Source: Candidatus Poribacteria bacterium (GTDB lineage Bacteria > Poribacteria > WGA-4E > WGA-3G). From it: a DNA stretch of 64,000 bases. Where the stretch lies: the NCBI GenBank assembly GCA_022826805.1, contig JAJDUH010000024.1, positions 124,001 through 188,000 of the forward strand, read 5' to 3'. A program made the position numbers and the translations under genes. Every line of letters starts with the position of its first letter. The stretch's first letter is position 1. Positions 9,434-18,100 of this stretch are shown in pieces. The notes below the pieces were generated by a model. It was not told the origin of the DNA. It saw only the letters and a list, made by a program, of their open reading frames with translations, and ran no database searches.

Positions 9434-9471
9434 TTTTTCAGTTCCCTTGATGTTATGTTTTATGAAGTGAA

Positions 9472-9490
9472 GGCAGCCACAAGGGCTGCC
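9472..9490. repeat. Intergenic hairpin GGCAGCC-ACAAG-GGCTGCC
   Basis: Perfect 7-bp stem with a 5-nt loop between two minus-strand genes. It resembles the other small hairpins of the window and could serve as a terminator for the SDR gene, although no T-run follows. Confidence 0.5.
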
Positions 9491-9544
9491 CCTACACGGT
9501 TTAGTGGGTCAGAAGACTCACCTTGCTAACTACGGTCGCTTCTG

Positions 9545-10327
9545 CTATACGACTGCGGAGAGTCCGCCATCAATATTGATAGCCGTTCCCGTAATAAATG
9601 ATGCGCAATCCGAGACGAGAAACGCCACAAGATTGCCCACTTCACTTGGTTCGCCTAAGCGTCCAAGTGGATGCTCCGCGCCAAGCGCTTCCCAATATTC
9701 CTCAAGTGTCCCCGGTGAACCTGCTGCTTTCCATGCCCGTTCCCCTTGGGCGGTTTTGATTGAAGTGAGGCAGACCGTGTTAACCAAGATTTTGTGGGGT
9801 AAAAGTTCTTTAGAGAGTGCTTTCGTCAGCGCGATACCTGCGGCTCGGCTTACCGAAGTCGGACAGGAACCAGCACTGGGCTGTTTTCCACCGGGATGTG
9901 TAATGTTAATAATTCTGCCGCTGCCGTTGTCTTTCATGTGCGGAATCACCAATCGGGCACAGCGGATAGCACCCATCAGTTTGAGATCCAAATCCTCGTA
10001 CCACGCCTGGTCACTCATCGTTTCAAAGTCACCACCCGCTGATCTACCGGCATTGTTCACGAGAATATCAATCTTTCCGTAGTGGGTTGCGGTTTGTCCA
10101 ATAAAATTCTCCAACGTCCCTGGGACGGTTACATCTGCGGGGATGGCAAGGACTTCACCACCGGTTTGTGTGCGAATGTCTTCAGCGGCATCCTCCAAGA
10201 CTATTTCACGTCTTCCACAAATCGCAACTTTCGCACCCTCTTGACAGAGACGGTGTGCAATACCTTTGCCGATTCCTTCGCTTCCGCCGGTGATAACGGC
10301 AACTTTTCCAGTCAATCCGAGTTCCAT
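9545..10327 (-). CDS. Short-chain dehydrogenase/reductase (SDR)
   Basis: Start chosen at the ATG at 10325-10327, preceded by GGAG; the longer frame to 10420 adds 31 residues without SDR character. The 260-residue product has the classical SDR layout: TGGSEGIGKG near the N-terminus (NAD(P) binding TGxxxGxG), NNAGRSAGG in the middle, a catalytic region IINITHPGG, and a C-terminal DGGLSAVV. The usual YxxxK motif is not obvious at its expected place, where the sequence reads PTSVSRAAGIALTKALSKEL, so the Tyr is replaced by Val or Ser; this is worth noting. Substrate unknown; similar proteins are annotated as 3-oxoacyl-ACP reductase-like or glucose dehydrogenase-like. Confidence 0.88.
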   Translation of the reverse strand: MELGLTGKVAVITGGSEGIGKGIAHRLCQEGAKVAICGRREIVLEDAAEDIRTQTGGEVLAIPADVTVPGTLENFIGQTATHYGKIDILVNNAGRSAGGDFETMSDQAWYEDLDLKLMGAIRCARLVIPHMKDNGSGRIINITHPGGKQPSAGSCPTSVSRAAGIALTKALSKELLPHKILVNTVCLTSIKTAQGERAWKAAGSPGTLEEYWEALGAEHPLGRLGEPSEVGNLVAFLVSDCASFITGTAINIDGGLSAVV

Positions 10328-10460
10328 GATTTCTCCATATATTTTTGTTGAAATTTCTACAGCGATGAAATGTTGGGTTTCACTTGTATAAAAACGATAT
10401 GCCAACGAGGTTTGCAGCACTGTCGTGTTGTGTAATTATCTGTTCAACCCAACCTACGTG

Positions 10461-12113
10461 TTAATGTGTAGACGCATCAATTGCTTGTGGTACCGCCTTT
10501 AGTACATCGCTTGCGATGAGTCCATGCATCCCCAATCTCTCTGAGACGATGTCTCCCGCCAGACCGTGTAGATAGACCCCAAGAGCCGCCGCCTTTTCAC
10601 TTGGTATACCTTGTGCCATCAAGCCTGCAATTATACCTGTCAGTAAATCGCCCATACCTCCTGTTGCCATACCGGGATTACCGGTGGAATTGATCCACAC
10701 GTCGCCGTTTGGCGTACCGGTAACAGTGGGTGCACCTTTAAATACGAGCGTTACACTATGCTCATTGGCAAACTGTTGGGCAGTGCTAATCCGGTCTGCC
10801 TCTAATGTCGAAATTGATGTATTCGTTAACCGAGCCATCTCTCCTGGATGCGGTGTGAGGACTGCTTCTCCGTTTAGGAATGAGAGGAGTTCTTTGGTTT
10901 GTGCTAAAGCGTTCAAGCCGTCTGCATCAATAACCATCCGTAAACCGAGCCCTTGCTCTTGATTCTCGCGAACCAATTGATGGACGAGCGTCACCGTCTC
11001 TGGGTTTTGGGATAGCCCAGGACCGATCGCAAGGACAGATTTCGTCCTTTCTGCGAATTCAAGGATAGTTGAGGTCCCTGATGCTGCCAAGCTTCCTGCC
11101 TCTGTTTCTGGCATTGGTAGGGTCATCACTTCAGGCAAAAGACCCTCTAAGATTAGATTGAGATGTTTCGGAACGGCGAGTGATACCAAGCCTGCCCCGG
11201 CACGCAGCGCAGCTTCACTTGCGAGTGCTGCGGCGCCTGTCATACCTGTTGAGCCAGCGACGATGCAAACGCGTCCGTAAGTCCCTTTGTGAGAGACTGC
11301 TGGACGCCGTGGCACCCATTTCGTCGCTTGTGATGCCGTTGTCCAATTTGCCTTAATATCTTGTGCTTCTATGACATGTTCTGGGAAACCGATGTCAGCA
11401 ACTTCCAGTTTTCCAGTGAGTTTGGCACCCGGATGGACTAACAAACCTCTTTTAGGTAAACCTATTGTTACCGTTCTATCTGCTTGCACACAGGTGCCTA
11501 AGGGATTCCCTGTGTCTGCATCCAGACCGGAGGGTAGATCGACAGAGAGAATGGGTATTGGAAGATTATTGATAGCGCTAATTATGGTAGCGATTGGATG
11601 GCGTACCTCACCGCGCAATCCTGTGCCGAGGATAGCATCTACAAGGAGCTCACAACTGGCGAGGTGTGTTAAAGTGGCTTCGCGGCTGAAACCCCCTAAA
11701 TCCCCCTTCTCAGGGGGACTTCTGTCTTCATTGTAATCCCCTAAACCCCCGTTCTCAGGAGGATTTTTATGCTTGTCGGTATCAGGAATAAGTTCAATAA
11801 TTCGCAACTTCAGATTTTTCGCAATTTGGAGGTTGATATGTGCCTCTCCGGTGAAGCTTTCTGGTGGGGAGACTAAGAAAAGATGCACATCGCGTCCTGC
11901 GTGGGCGAGTTGGCGAGCGATAACGATTCCATCGCCCCCGTTATTGCCTTTACCAGCGAGGATGCCGATCCGTCTGCATGCGGGATAATGTTGTTCTATC
12001 GCTCGGACGGTGGCACTCCCAGCCGTTTCCATAAGAACGATACCGGGAATGCCAATACCCTCAATAGTGTCCTGATCGATCTGGCGCATTTCCGCCGCCG
12101 TCACGACTTTCAT
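10461..12113 (-). CDS. nnrDE: Bifunctional NAD(P)HX epimerase / ADP-dependent NAD(P)HX dehydratase
   Basis: A 550-residue fusion. The N-terminal YjeF_N part (about 1-235) carries GILAGKGNNGGDG and DAILGTGLRG and epimerises hydrated NAD(P)H; the C-terminal ribokinase-like part (about 265-545) carries SHKGTYGRVCIVAGSTGMTG, DADGLNAL, LTPHPGEMARL and GNPGMATGGMGDLLTGII and dehydrates it at the cost of ATP or ADP. Together they repair damaged nicotinamide cofactors in the cytoplasm. Residues about 115-146 (NPPENGGLGDY..., SPPEKGDLGGF) are a low-complexity insert produced by two copies of an intergenic-type repeat that keeps the frame open. The start ATG directly follows a region without genes on this strand. 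Confidence 0.95.
   Translation of the reverse strand: MKVVTAAEMRQIDQDTIEGIGIPGIVLMETAGSATVRAIEQHYPACRRIGILAGKGNNGGDGIVIARQLAHAGRDVHLFLVSPPESFTGEAHINLQIAKNLKLRIIELIPDTDKHKNPPENGGLGDYNEDRSPPEKGDLGGFSREATLTHLASCELLVDAILGTGLRGEVRHPIATIISAINNLPIPILSVDLPSGLDADTGNPLGTCVQADRTVTIGLPKRGLLVHPGAKLTGKLEVADIGFPEHVIEAQDIKANWTTASQATKWVPRRPAVSHKGTYGRVCIVAGSTGMTGAAALASEAALRAGAGLVSLAVPKHLNLILEGLLPEVMTLPMPETEAGSLAASGTSTILEFAERTKSVLAIGPGLSQNPETVTLVHQLVRENQEQGLGLRMVIDADGLNALAQTKELLSFLNGEAVLTPHPGEMARLTNTSISTLEADRISTAQQFANEHSVTLVFKGAPTVTGTPNGDVWINSTGNPGMATGGMGDLLTGIIAGLMAQGIPSEKAAALGVYLHGLAGDIVSERLGMHGLIASDVLKAVPQAIDASTH
11692..11770. repeat. Two copies of a C-rich palindromic repeat inside nnrDE
   Basis: On the plus strand CCCCCTAAATCCCCCTTCTC is followed by AGGGGGACTTCTG, and about 46 bp later CCCCTAAACCCCCGTTCTCA is followed by GGAGGATTTTT. 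Both are imperfect palindromes. In the minus-strand frame they read as NPPENGGLGDY and SPPEKGDLGGF, a repeat peptide that falls in a loop between two strands of the epimerase domain. Confidence 0.75.
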
Positions 12114-12214
12114 GTTTTTCGTCCTTGCGCCAAGCGAGAAACAACGGAATTTTTAACTGCGACTTTAACATTCAGTTCCACAAGTCTCCGTTGTCGACTT
12201 GCTGCTGTCATTTT

Positions 12215-12622
12215 TCATGCCGTCTCTTGCTGCAGCTTATCAGCAAGCACTAACAAATGTGCTTCCATCTGTGGTATTGCCTGTTCGAGGGTTTCCTGCT
12301 CTATTTGGACCTCTTGAACCCGCTCGTCTTGATGGGTTTGGAGGCAGAAGTTCAAATTTGTGCGGAGATCGAACAGACTCTGCTGGATGTGATCTTGGAA
12401 GGTGCCTTCTGGGTACATCCACCGCCTGCCGCGCGTCTGCCGCAAATTGAAGTGACAATGCCCATTATCACCGCCGAAGCAGTCGAAGCGCATAATCTCA
12501 TCACCGTAGACAAACAAGGAAGCCGCTGGACCGCGTCCACCAGCATCATCGCGCCAGTATGTCTCTAATAGAACGTTATCCTGAATAGGATATTCAACTA
12601 TATCATGCTTTTGATTTGCCAT
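12215..12622 (-). CDS. Hypothetical soluble protein, 135 residues
   Basis: The ATG has a very strong AAGGAGG ribosome site 9 nt upstream, which supports a real gene. The product is soluble, with an N-terminal beta-like half (LETYWRDDAGGRGPAASLFV, FDCFGGDNGHCHFNLRQ) and a C-terminal helical, possibly coiled-coil half (QIEQETLEQAIPQMEAHLLVLADKLQQ). I do not recognise the family. It lies about 100 bp upstream of nnrDE on the same strand and is divergent from the dehydrogenase pair. Confidence 0.75.
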   Translation of the reverse strand: MANQKHDIVEYPIQDNVLLETYWRDDAGGRGPAASLFVYGDEIMRFDCFGGDNGHCHFNLRQTRGRRWMYPEGTFQDHIQQSLFDLRTNLNFCLQTHQDERVQEVQIEQETLEQAIPQMEAHLLVLADKLQQETA

Positions 12623-12647
12623 CTGTGGAACCTCCTTGGGTATTCCT

Positions 12648-12665
12648 GCGCGGTTAAAGCCGCGC
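12648..12665. repeat. Hairpin GCGCGG-TTAAAG-CCGCGC
   Basis: Perfect 6-bp stem with loop TTAAAG in the divergent promoter region. Nearly the same element recurs at 14905-14927. Confidence 0.65.
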
Positions 12666-12795
12666 TTAACAGTACCTAAGGTAAAAAAGTGCCTTGAATT
12701 TCAACCAAATTTGCGGTAAAGTATAGCAAACTCAAAAATAGAAGTCAACATCTAATCTACAATTTTCTATTTTTACGCAGAAGTGGAGCAACAAT

Positions 12796-13761
12796 GTGCA
12801 TATTTCCATTGCTGATGCGCGGCGGCTTGCTGAAACCTTTTTGGTGGAGAGTGGACTATCATTGACGGATGCCACTATTATTGCAGATATTCTCTTAGAA
12901 GCAGAGCTCCGCGGGCGTAAGACCCATGGGTTCATCCGTTTACCGGGCATTAAAAGTCGCCATAAACAAGGCGAACGGGCTGAGATCCAAGTTGATAAAG
13001 AAGAAGGGCAGTGCGTGCGGATTAACGGTGGAAACCAGCCTGGCTATCTGGTCGCCTATCGAGCGATGGAACTCGCAATTGAACGTGCGACACAGAACGG
13101 TGTAAGCATTGTTGGTGTTTACAATACCTCGCATTGTGGCATGGCAGGATATTATGCCGATATGGCACGCAAGGCGGATATTGTTGGGCTGTTTTTTGCG
13201 GATTGTTTGCCACGAATTACGCCTGAAGGCGGGACCGAGGCTATTTTAGGAACCAATCCACTGGCTGTCGGAATTCCGTCTAATACAGTGCCTCTTTTGT
13301 TTGATATGTCCACTGCTGCGATTACCAATGGCGATCTACTCGTTGCAATGCGGGAAGGCACCGAAATTGCCGAAGGACTTGCTTTTGATCCGGACGGCGA
13401 AGCGACAACGGATCCTGACGCAGCGTTAAAGGGTAGCGTTCGTCCCTTCGGCGGACATAAGGGATTCGGGCTCGCGCTTATTATACAAATTCTCGCTGGG
13501 GCGTTGGTGAACGCCGCAACAATCCCACCTCCGGGTGCAAGCTACGGCTTACTCATCATTGCACTCAATCCAACAAGTTTCGTGCCTTTGGCGCAATTCA
13601 AGACAGAAGTTGATGAACTTATTGCCTGTGTCAAAGAGAATCGACGAGAGAGAGGGGTTACAGAAATCCTGATCCCCGGCGAACGGGCGTACCGTCAACG
13701 AGAAGCACATCTCGTTTCCGGTATTCACTTGGACGACACGCTTGTAAGTCAATTAACGTGA
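12796..13761 (+). CDS. Malate/L-lactate dehydrogenase-like oxidoreductase (Ldh_2 family)
   Basis: A 321-residue NAD(P)-dependent oxidoreductase of the Ldh_2 (YlbC/YiaK) family, which differs from the Rossmann type. Family signatures are RGRKTHGFIRLP, YNTSHCGMAGYYADMA, GTNPLAVGIPS, FDMSTAA and GGHKGFGLALIIQILAG. The start is a GTG with GGAG 8 nt upstream; an ATG two bases earlier is out of frame. The C-terminal part is somewhat short for the family (often 335-350 residues). It is 46 bp upstream of a Gfo/Idh/MocA oxidoreductase, so the two probably act in the same catabolic route, perhaps on a sugar acid; the substrate is not evident. Confidence 0.9.
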   Translation: MHISIADARRLAETFLVESGLSLTDATIIADILLEAELRGRKTHGFIRLPGIKSRHKQGERAEIQVDKEEGQCVRINGGNQPGYLVAYRAMELAIERATQNGVSIVGVYNTSHCGMAGYYADMARKADIVGLFFADCLPRITPEGGTEAILGTNPLAVGIPSNTVPLLFDMSTAAITNGDLLVAMREGTEIAEGLAFDPDGEATTDPDAALKGSVRPFGGHKGFGLALIIQILAGALVNAATIPPPGASYGLLIIALNPTSFVPLAQFKTEVDELIACVKENRRERGVTEILIPGERAYRQREAHLVSGIHLDDTLVSQLT

Positions 13762-13807
13762 CGAATTATGGATGTGATTTCCGAATCGCTCCGAAAGGAA
13801 AATTTAC

Positions 13808-14815
13808 ATGGCAACTTTTAAAGCAGGTATTATCGGCTGTGGGGGACGTGGACGCTCGCATGCCCGCGGGTATCAGGTGTCCCCAGATGTTGACATCGTC
13901 GCCTGTTCTGACCCGGTTGAAGACGCACGGAACGCCTTTTCTGAGGCGTTTGAGGTGCCTAACACCTACGAAAACTATCAGGAGATGTTGGATACAGAAT
14001 CGCTTGATTTTGTAAGTGTATGCACTTGGATTGAACTCCATAAGGATATGGTGATTGCCGCCGCTAACAGCGGAATTAGAGCGATCCATTGTGAGAAACC
14101 GATGGCACCTACTTGGGGAGACGCCAAGACACTTTATCAAGCGTGTGTTGATAACAACGTGGTAATCACATTCTGTCATCAACGCCGTTTTGGTGCGCAG
14201 TTTGTCAAGGCAAAACGCTTGGCAAATGAAGGCGCAATTGGTGAGCTGCGCCGGCTTGAAGCTTCCTGCCCGAATTTGCTTGACTGGGGAACACACTGGT
14301 TTGACATGTTCTTTTTTTATAATAATGACGAACCTGTTGACTGGGTTATGGGTCAAATAGATGTAGTGGAGGAAAAGACTGTTTTCGGTGTTCAGGTTGA
14401 GACGAGTGGAATCTCATGGATACGTTGGAAGAATGGCGTAGAGGGATTGCTTGCGACAGGTGACGCCGGTATGAGTGGCTTCGCTAATCGTCTCATCGGC
14501 ACGAAAGGTATTATTGATGTCGGTGGAAGGGAGACACCCATTCGGATGCTTCGCGAGGGCGGCACCGGATGGGAAGAACCCGACTTAACCGGCTTGGTTG
14601 CTGAACGCGACGCCACGATTCTCTCGGTGTTGGATCTTATTCACGGTATAAAGACGGGACGTGAGCCGGAACTTAGCGGACGCAAAGCAATTCAAGCAAC
14701 TGAACTCATTTTTGCAACGTATCAGTCGAGCCGACAGCGGGCGCGGATTAATTTACCACTCACAGTAGATGATTCGGCGTTGTTGACGATGGTTGCCAAT
14801 GGTGATGTCGGTTAA
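13808..14815 (+). CDS. Gfo/Idh/MocA family oxidoreductase
   Basis: A 335-residue NAD(P)-dependent oxidoreductase. The N-terminal Rossmann domain starts AGIIGCGGRGRSHARGY and has the family EKP motif (AIHCEKPMAPTWGDAKTL, about residues 93-110); the C-terminal alpha/beta domain includes CHQRRFGAQFVKAKRL and DWGTHWFDMFFFY, where the His and Asp are likely active-site residues. The ATG follows AAAGGAAAA. Members act on sugars, inositols and related compounds. It forms a plus-strand pair with the upstream Ldh_2-type dehydrogenase. Confidence 0.92.
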   Translation: MATFKAGIIGCGGRGRSHARGYQVSPDVDIVACSDPVEDARNAFSEAFEVPNTYENYQEMLDTESLDFVSVCTWIELHKDMVIAAANSGIRAIHCEKPMAPTWGDAKTLYQACVDNNVVITFCHQRRFGAQFVKAKRLANEGAIGELRRLEASCPNLLDWGTHWFDMFFFYNNDEPVDWVMGQIDVVEEKTVFGVQVETSGISWIRWKNGVEGLLATGDAGMSGFANRLIGTKGIIDVGGRETPIRMLREGGTGWEEPDLTGLVAERDATILSVLDLIHGIKTGREPELSGRKAIQATELIFATYQSSRQRARINLPLTVDDSALLTMVANGDVG

Positions 14816-15168
14816 ATAGCTGTTGGTTGTCAGCAGTCAGTTAAGAGGTGGTATCCGCTTCTGATTGACGAGTGGGACTCCATTCCTGTAAGGGTTGGGA
14901 CTTTGAGCGCGGTTAAAAGCCGCGCTCTATAAATGTATCCTATGCCTCTATCTTTTCTCTGATTTTTATCAACCTAATTGAAATTTATGCGTCTAACAGA
15001 TACAAAAGGGGTTGTTATGCAGTGGATTTTTGTGTCTTCTGTACCCCAAGAACATAAAGATAAATAATGGGAAGCAACAAAAAATACGGGGATGTTACCG
15101 ACACATCCCCTGCAACGCGAGTTACCGATTTAATTACCTTCTGACTCGCCACAAGCAGGGAGAAACGA
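14816..15168. other. Intergenic region of 353 bp with repeat arm and hairpins
   Basis: It holds one arm of the dispersed palindromic element (14818-14848), the hairpin at 14905-14927, and a further 8-bp hairpin GGGGATGT-TACCGAC-ACATCCCC at about 15089-15111 just before the start of the giant Ig-like protein. No coding frame is convincing. The last hairpin could belong to the 5' leader of the giant gene. Confidence 0.55.
14905..14927. repeat. Hairpin GAGCGCGG-TTAAAAG-CCGCGCTC
   Basis: Perfect 8-bp stem with loop TTAAAAG, about 90 bp after the stop of the oxidoreductase gene. It may end that transcript, though no long T-run follows. It is a near copy of the hairpin at 12648-12665. Confidence 0.65.
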
Positions 15169-18100
15169 GTGCCAAAAATTAAAAATATGTGCGGTGTTGC
15201 TTGCAAGCCGATACACAAAAGTCGAGATCAGCGTCATCTCGGAGACTATCCTACCACCAAAGTGCGAAAAGCTGGTTTAGGTTTGGTGAATCTTCTCACT
15301 TTCAGCGAAGCTTGCAAGCTGAAACTTGCTATCATAAGTCAGATTTTTGTCTGTCTCGCGGTCTTGATGGTGCCCGCTGATGTTTGGGCAGGTCTCACGA
15401 GTTTATCACTTGATGCAAACGGTGATACAATTTTTAGGGGGAAGCAGGAGCGTTTAAGTATTGTTTTTACCGTTGATGATAACACTGATGATGATGGAGA
15501 TACCTATACTGTCACGGCGAATCAGCATCTTATTGGGCGTGGGACTGTGTCCGCAGATAGGTCAGTTAGTATCAGTTGGAACGGGAGTATTAACGGTAGG
15601 CAGTTACCCGATGGGAATTATACAATTACCGTTGTCCTTCACAAGCAAGCTGGAGCTGGCGAAGTCTTGGAAAGATCTGCAAGTGCTACTTTAGATACGG
15701 AACCGCCGCGCATCTCCAGCGTATTTGCCAACCAGGATACCAATCTGTTGTTTACCAATGGTATTTTTATCAATGTGCCGCTCCGCGCTATAACTGTAGT
15801 ACCGGAGGCAGATGAGGGGAGTCCAATTGATTTCGGTGCGAAGCGGACAGCGGTCGTCTTAAAGAACTCTCGAGGCGTTGCGCTCGAGGGTGCCCTTAAT
15901 TACACAACGCAGTTGAGCTTTAACTTAGCAGATCCTTTAGATATACGTTCCGAGAATGGACGTTATACGTTAGCAATTACCCTCCTTGATGAAGCAGGCA
16001 ATTCCACTCAAAGCACAACGGAATTTACTTTTGATAATGTTGCCCCTACTTTAACAGGGGTCGCTGGCAGCAGCGGTGTGATCTCTCCTGGCGCAGGCGT
16101 TAGCCAAAGGTTAAATTTTGTTGAAGCTATCCTCGCAGATAATTTTGAAAATGGTGTTAATCTCTCTGACTCGACGATACGTCTCACAGGTCCAACAGGT
16201 GAGGTTTTAGGTAGGCAGACATTTCCAGCGAAGGATAAAATTCGGTGGGTATTTCTATCGCCTTTATCACCCAGAGATGGTCTTCATGATGGTGGATATA
16301 CCATTGAAGTTGTAGGAATGGATAGGGCAGGTAATCAGAGTAGTGCTATTCGTGTTCCTTTTGTTTATGATAATCTTGCCCCGGAGATTGTGTCTTTAAG
16401 TCCGACCCAAGATGGGGGCGCTTTTAACCGAATTGGAGATACGATTTACCATAATCAACCTCTTACCCAGATTGTTGCCTCATTTAACGATGGCAGTACT
16501 GGCATTGGCGTTGATTTTGAGGAGAACACGCAGATTCAGTTTAGTGCTATTGGAGATGGAAATACGAGTGGGGTGCTACCCGGTCGTACCTTTATAGATA
16601 GAAATAACGCGCAAATTACCCACGTTTTAGAAGAGCCTCTCGTCAGCCAAGATGGCCGCTATAGACTTGAAGTCCAAGTCGCCGATACGATCGGTAATAT
16701 GGATATGGAGGCGTTCTTATTTCTCTATGATACGCAATTGCCAACTCTTGTATCTACCTTTCCATCAGCAAATGAGACTGTCGACAATTTATCACAGGTA
16801 CGGGTTGTTCTCAATGAAGTGACCAGTGGTATGGATTTCACACAGAGTAGTTTTCGGTTAATACGCAATGTTGGTGGAACCCAGGTGGAGGTGCCTGTTA
16901 ATATCACAAATAACGGAACGGATACTGCCACTTTGACGGTGTTAGAGCCGATTGCCTTGGATGGTTCTGACGATGGCACCTATGCTATAGAAGTTATACC
17001 AACTGACCGTGCTGGCAATATTGGTGCTACTGCTCGGCGTGAGTTTTATCTTGTTAGCCAGAGTCGAGCTGAAGTTCGGTTAACAATGCCTGAAACGACA
17101 ACGGTCAATAATTTGGATGTGATTGTCGCCGAACTTATTGATTATATCGGTCCTGGTATTGATGTCGACGAATCAACCTTTACAGTTGCCAATTCTCAGG
17201 GTGTTGTTATTCCAGAGAGAAAGATTGAAACCGATGCAACGAATACCATCTTAACTTGGAGTACCGATGCGGTAATTCCACGCGATGGCACTGCGGATGG
17301 CGAATACACGATAACGGCAACGTTCATTGATTTCACGGGTAAACGCTTTACGCAGGCATTTCCAATTCTCTTGGATACACAATTTCCGGCAATTGAAAGT
17401 GTCCGAGTCGGCACCGAATCCGATTTGGTGCTTTCTACTGATAGTACAACGAACATCACTGTAGGCTTCTCACAGATCATTGTAAATTTTGAGGATCTGT
17501 CTCAGAACGTAGCGGAAAATTTACCGATTTCCGGTAGTGACGTTGACTTTGCGAATACAAATATTACCCTTGTGAGTCCAGGTGGCGAAGATATACCTAT
17601 CAACCGTTTCGATAATGGACGAACTACCTTAACACTCAATTTCCGAAATTTGACGCAGCCTGGTGAATATGTCCTCTCGATTACACCGCAAGATTTAACG
17701 GGTAACCAAAGCACAGCGCCGTTTGTTTATAGATTTCAGATTGATGTAGCTTTGCCTATTGTGGGTTCCGTTTTAATTGATGGAAGGGTTGGCACAATTG
17801 TCTACGTCAATGGGACCTCTACGTCAATAGTCGCTACCTTCGCGGATCCGACTGGTGTTGGGTTGGCTTTGGGCGAGGGTGGTTCAACAATCACCGTTAC
17901 CAACGAGAGTGGTCTCCCTGCCCCCGGTATCACCACATCCAATGGCACAAATCAGTTAACATGGATTCCCATAGTTCTCCCGACCGATGGGAGTGCAGAT
18001 GGGCGTTACACGGTCGCTGTCACGCCTGTGGATAGGACGGGTAGACAGGGTGAAGTCGTTTATCGTCAGTTCATTTACGATACACAAGAACCTCGCGTAA

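Noticed and set aside
15169..15300. Cyclic di-GMP riboswitch in the leader of the giant gene
   Set aside because: Palindromes are present, but the conserved GEMM blocks are not found.
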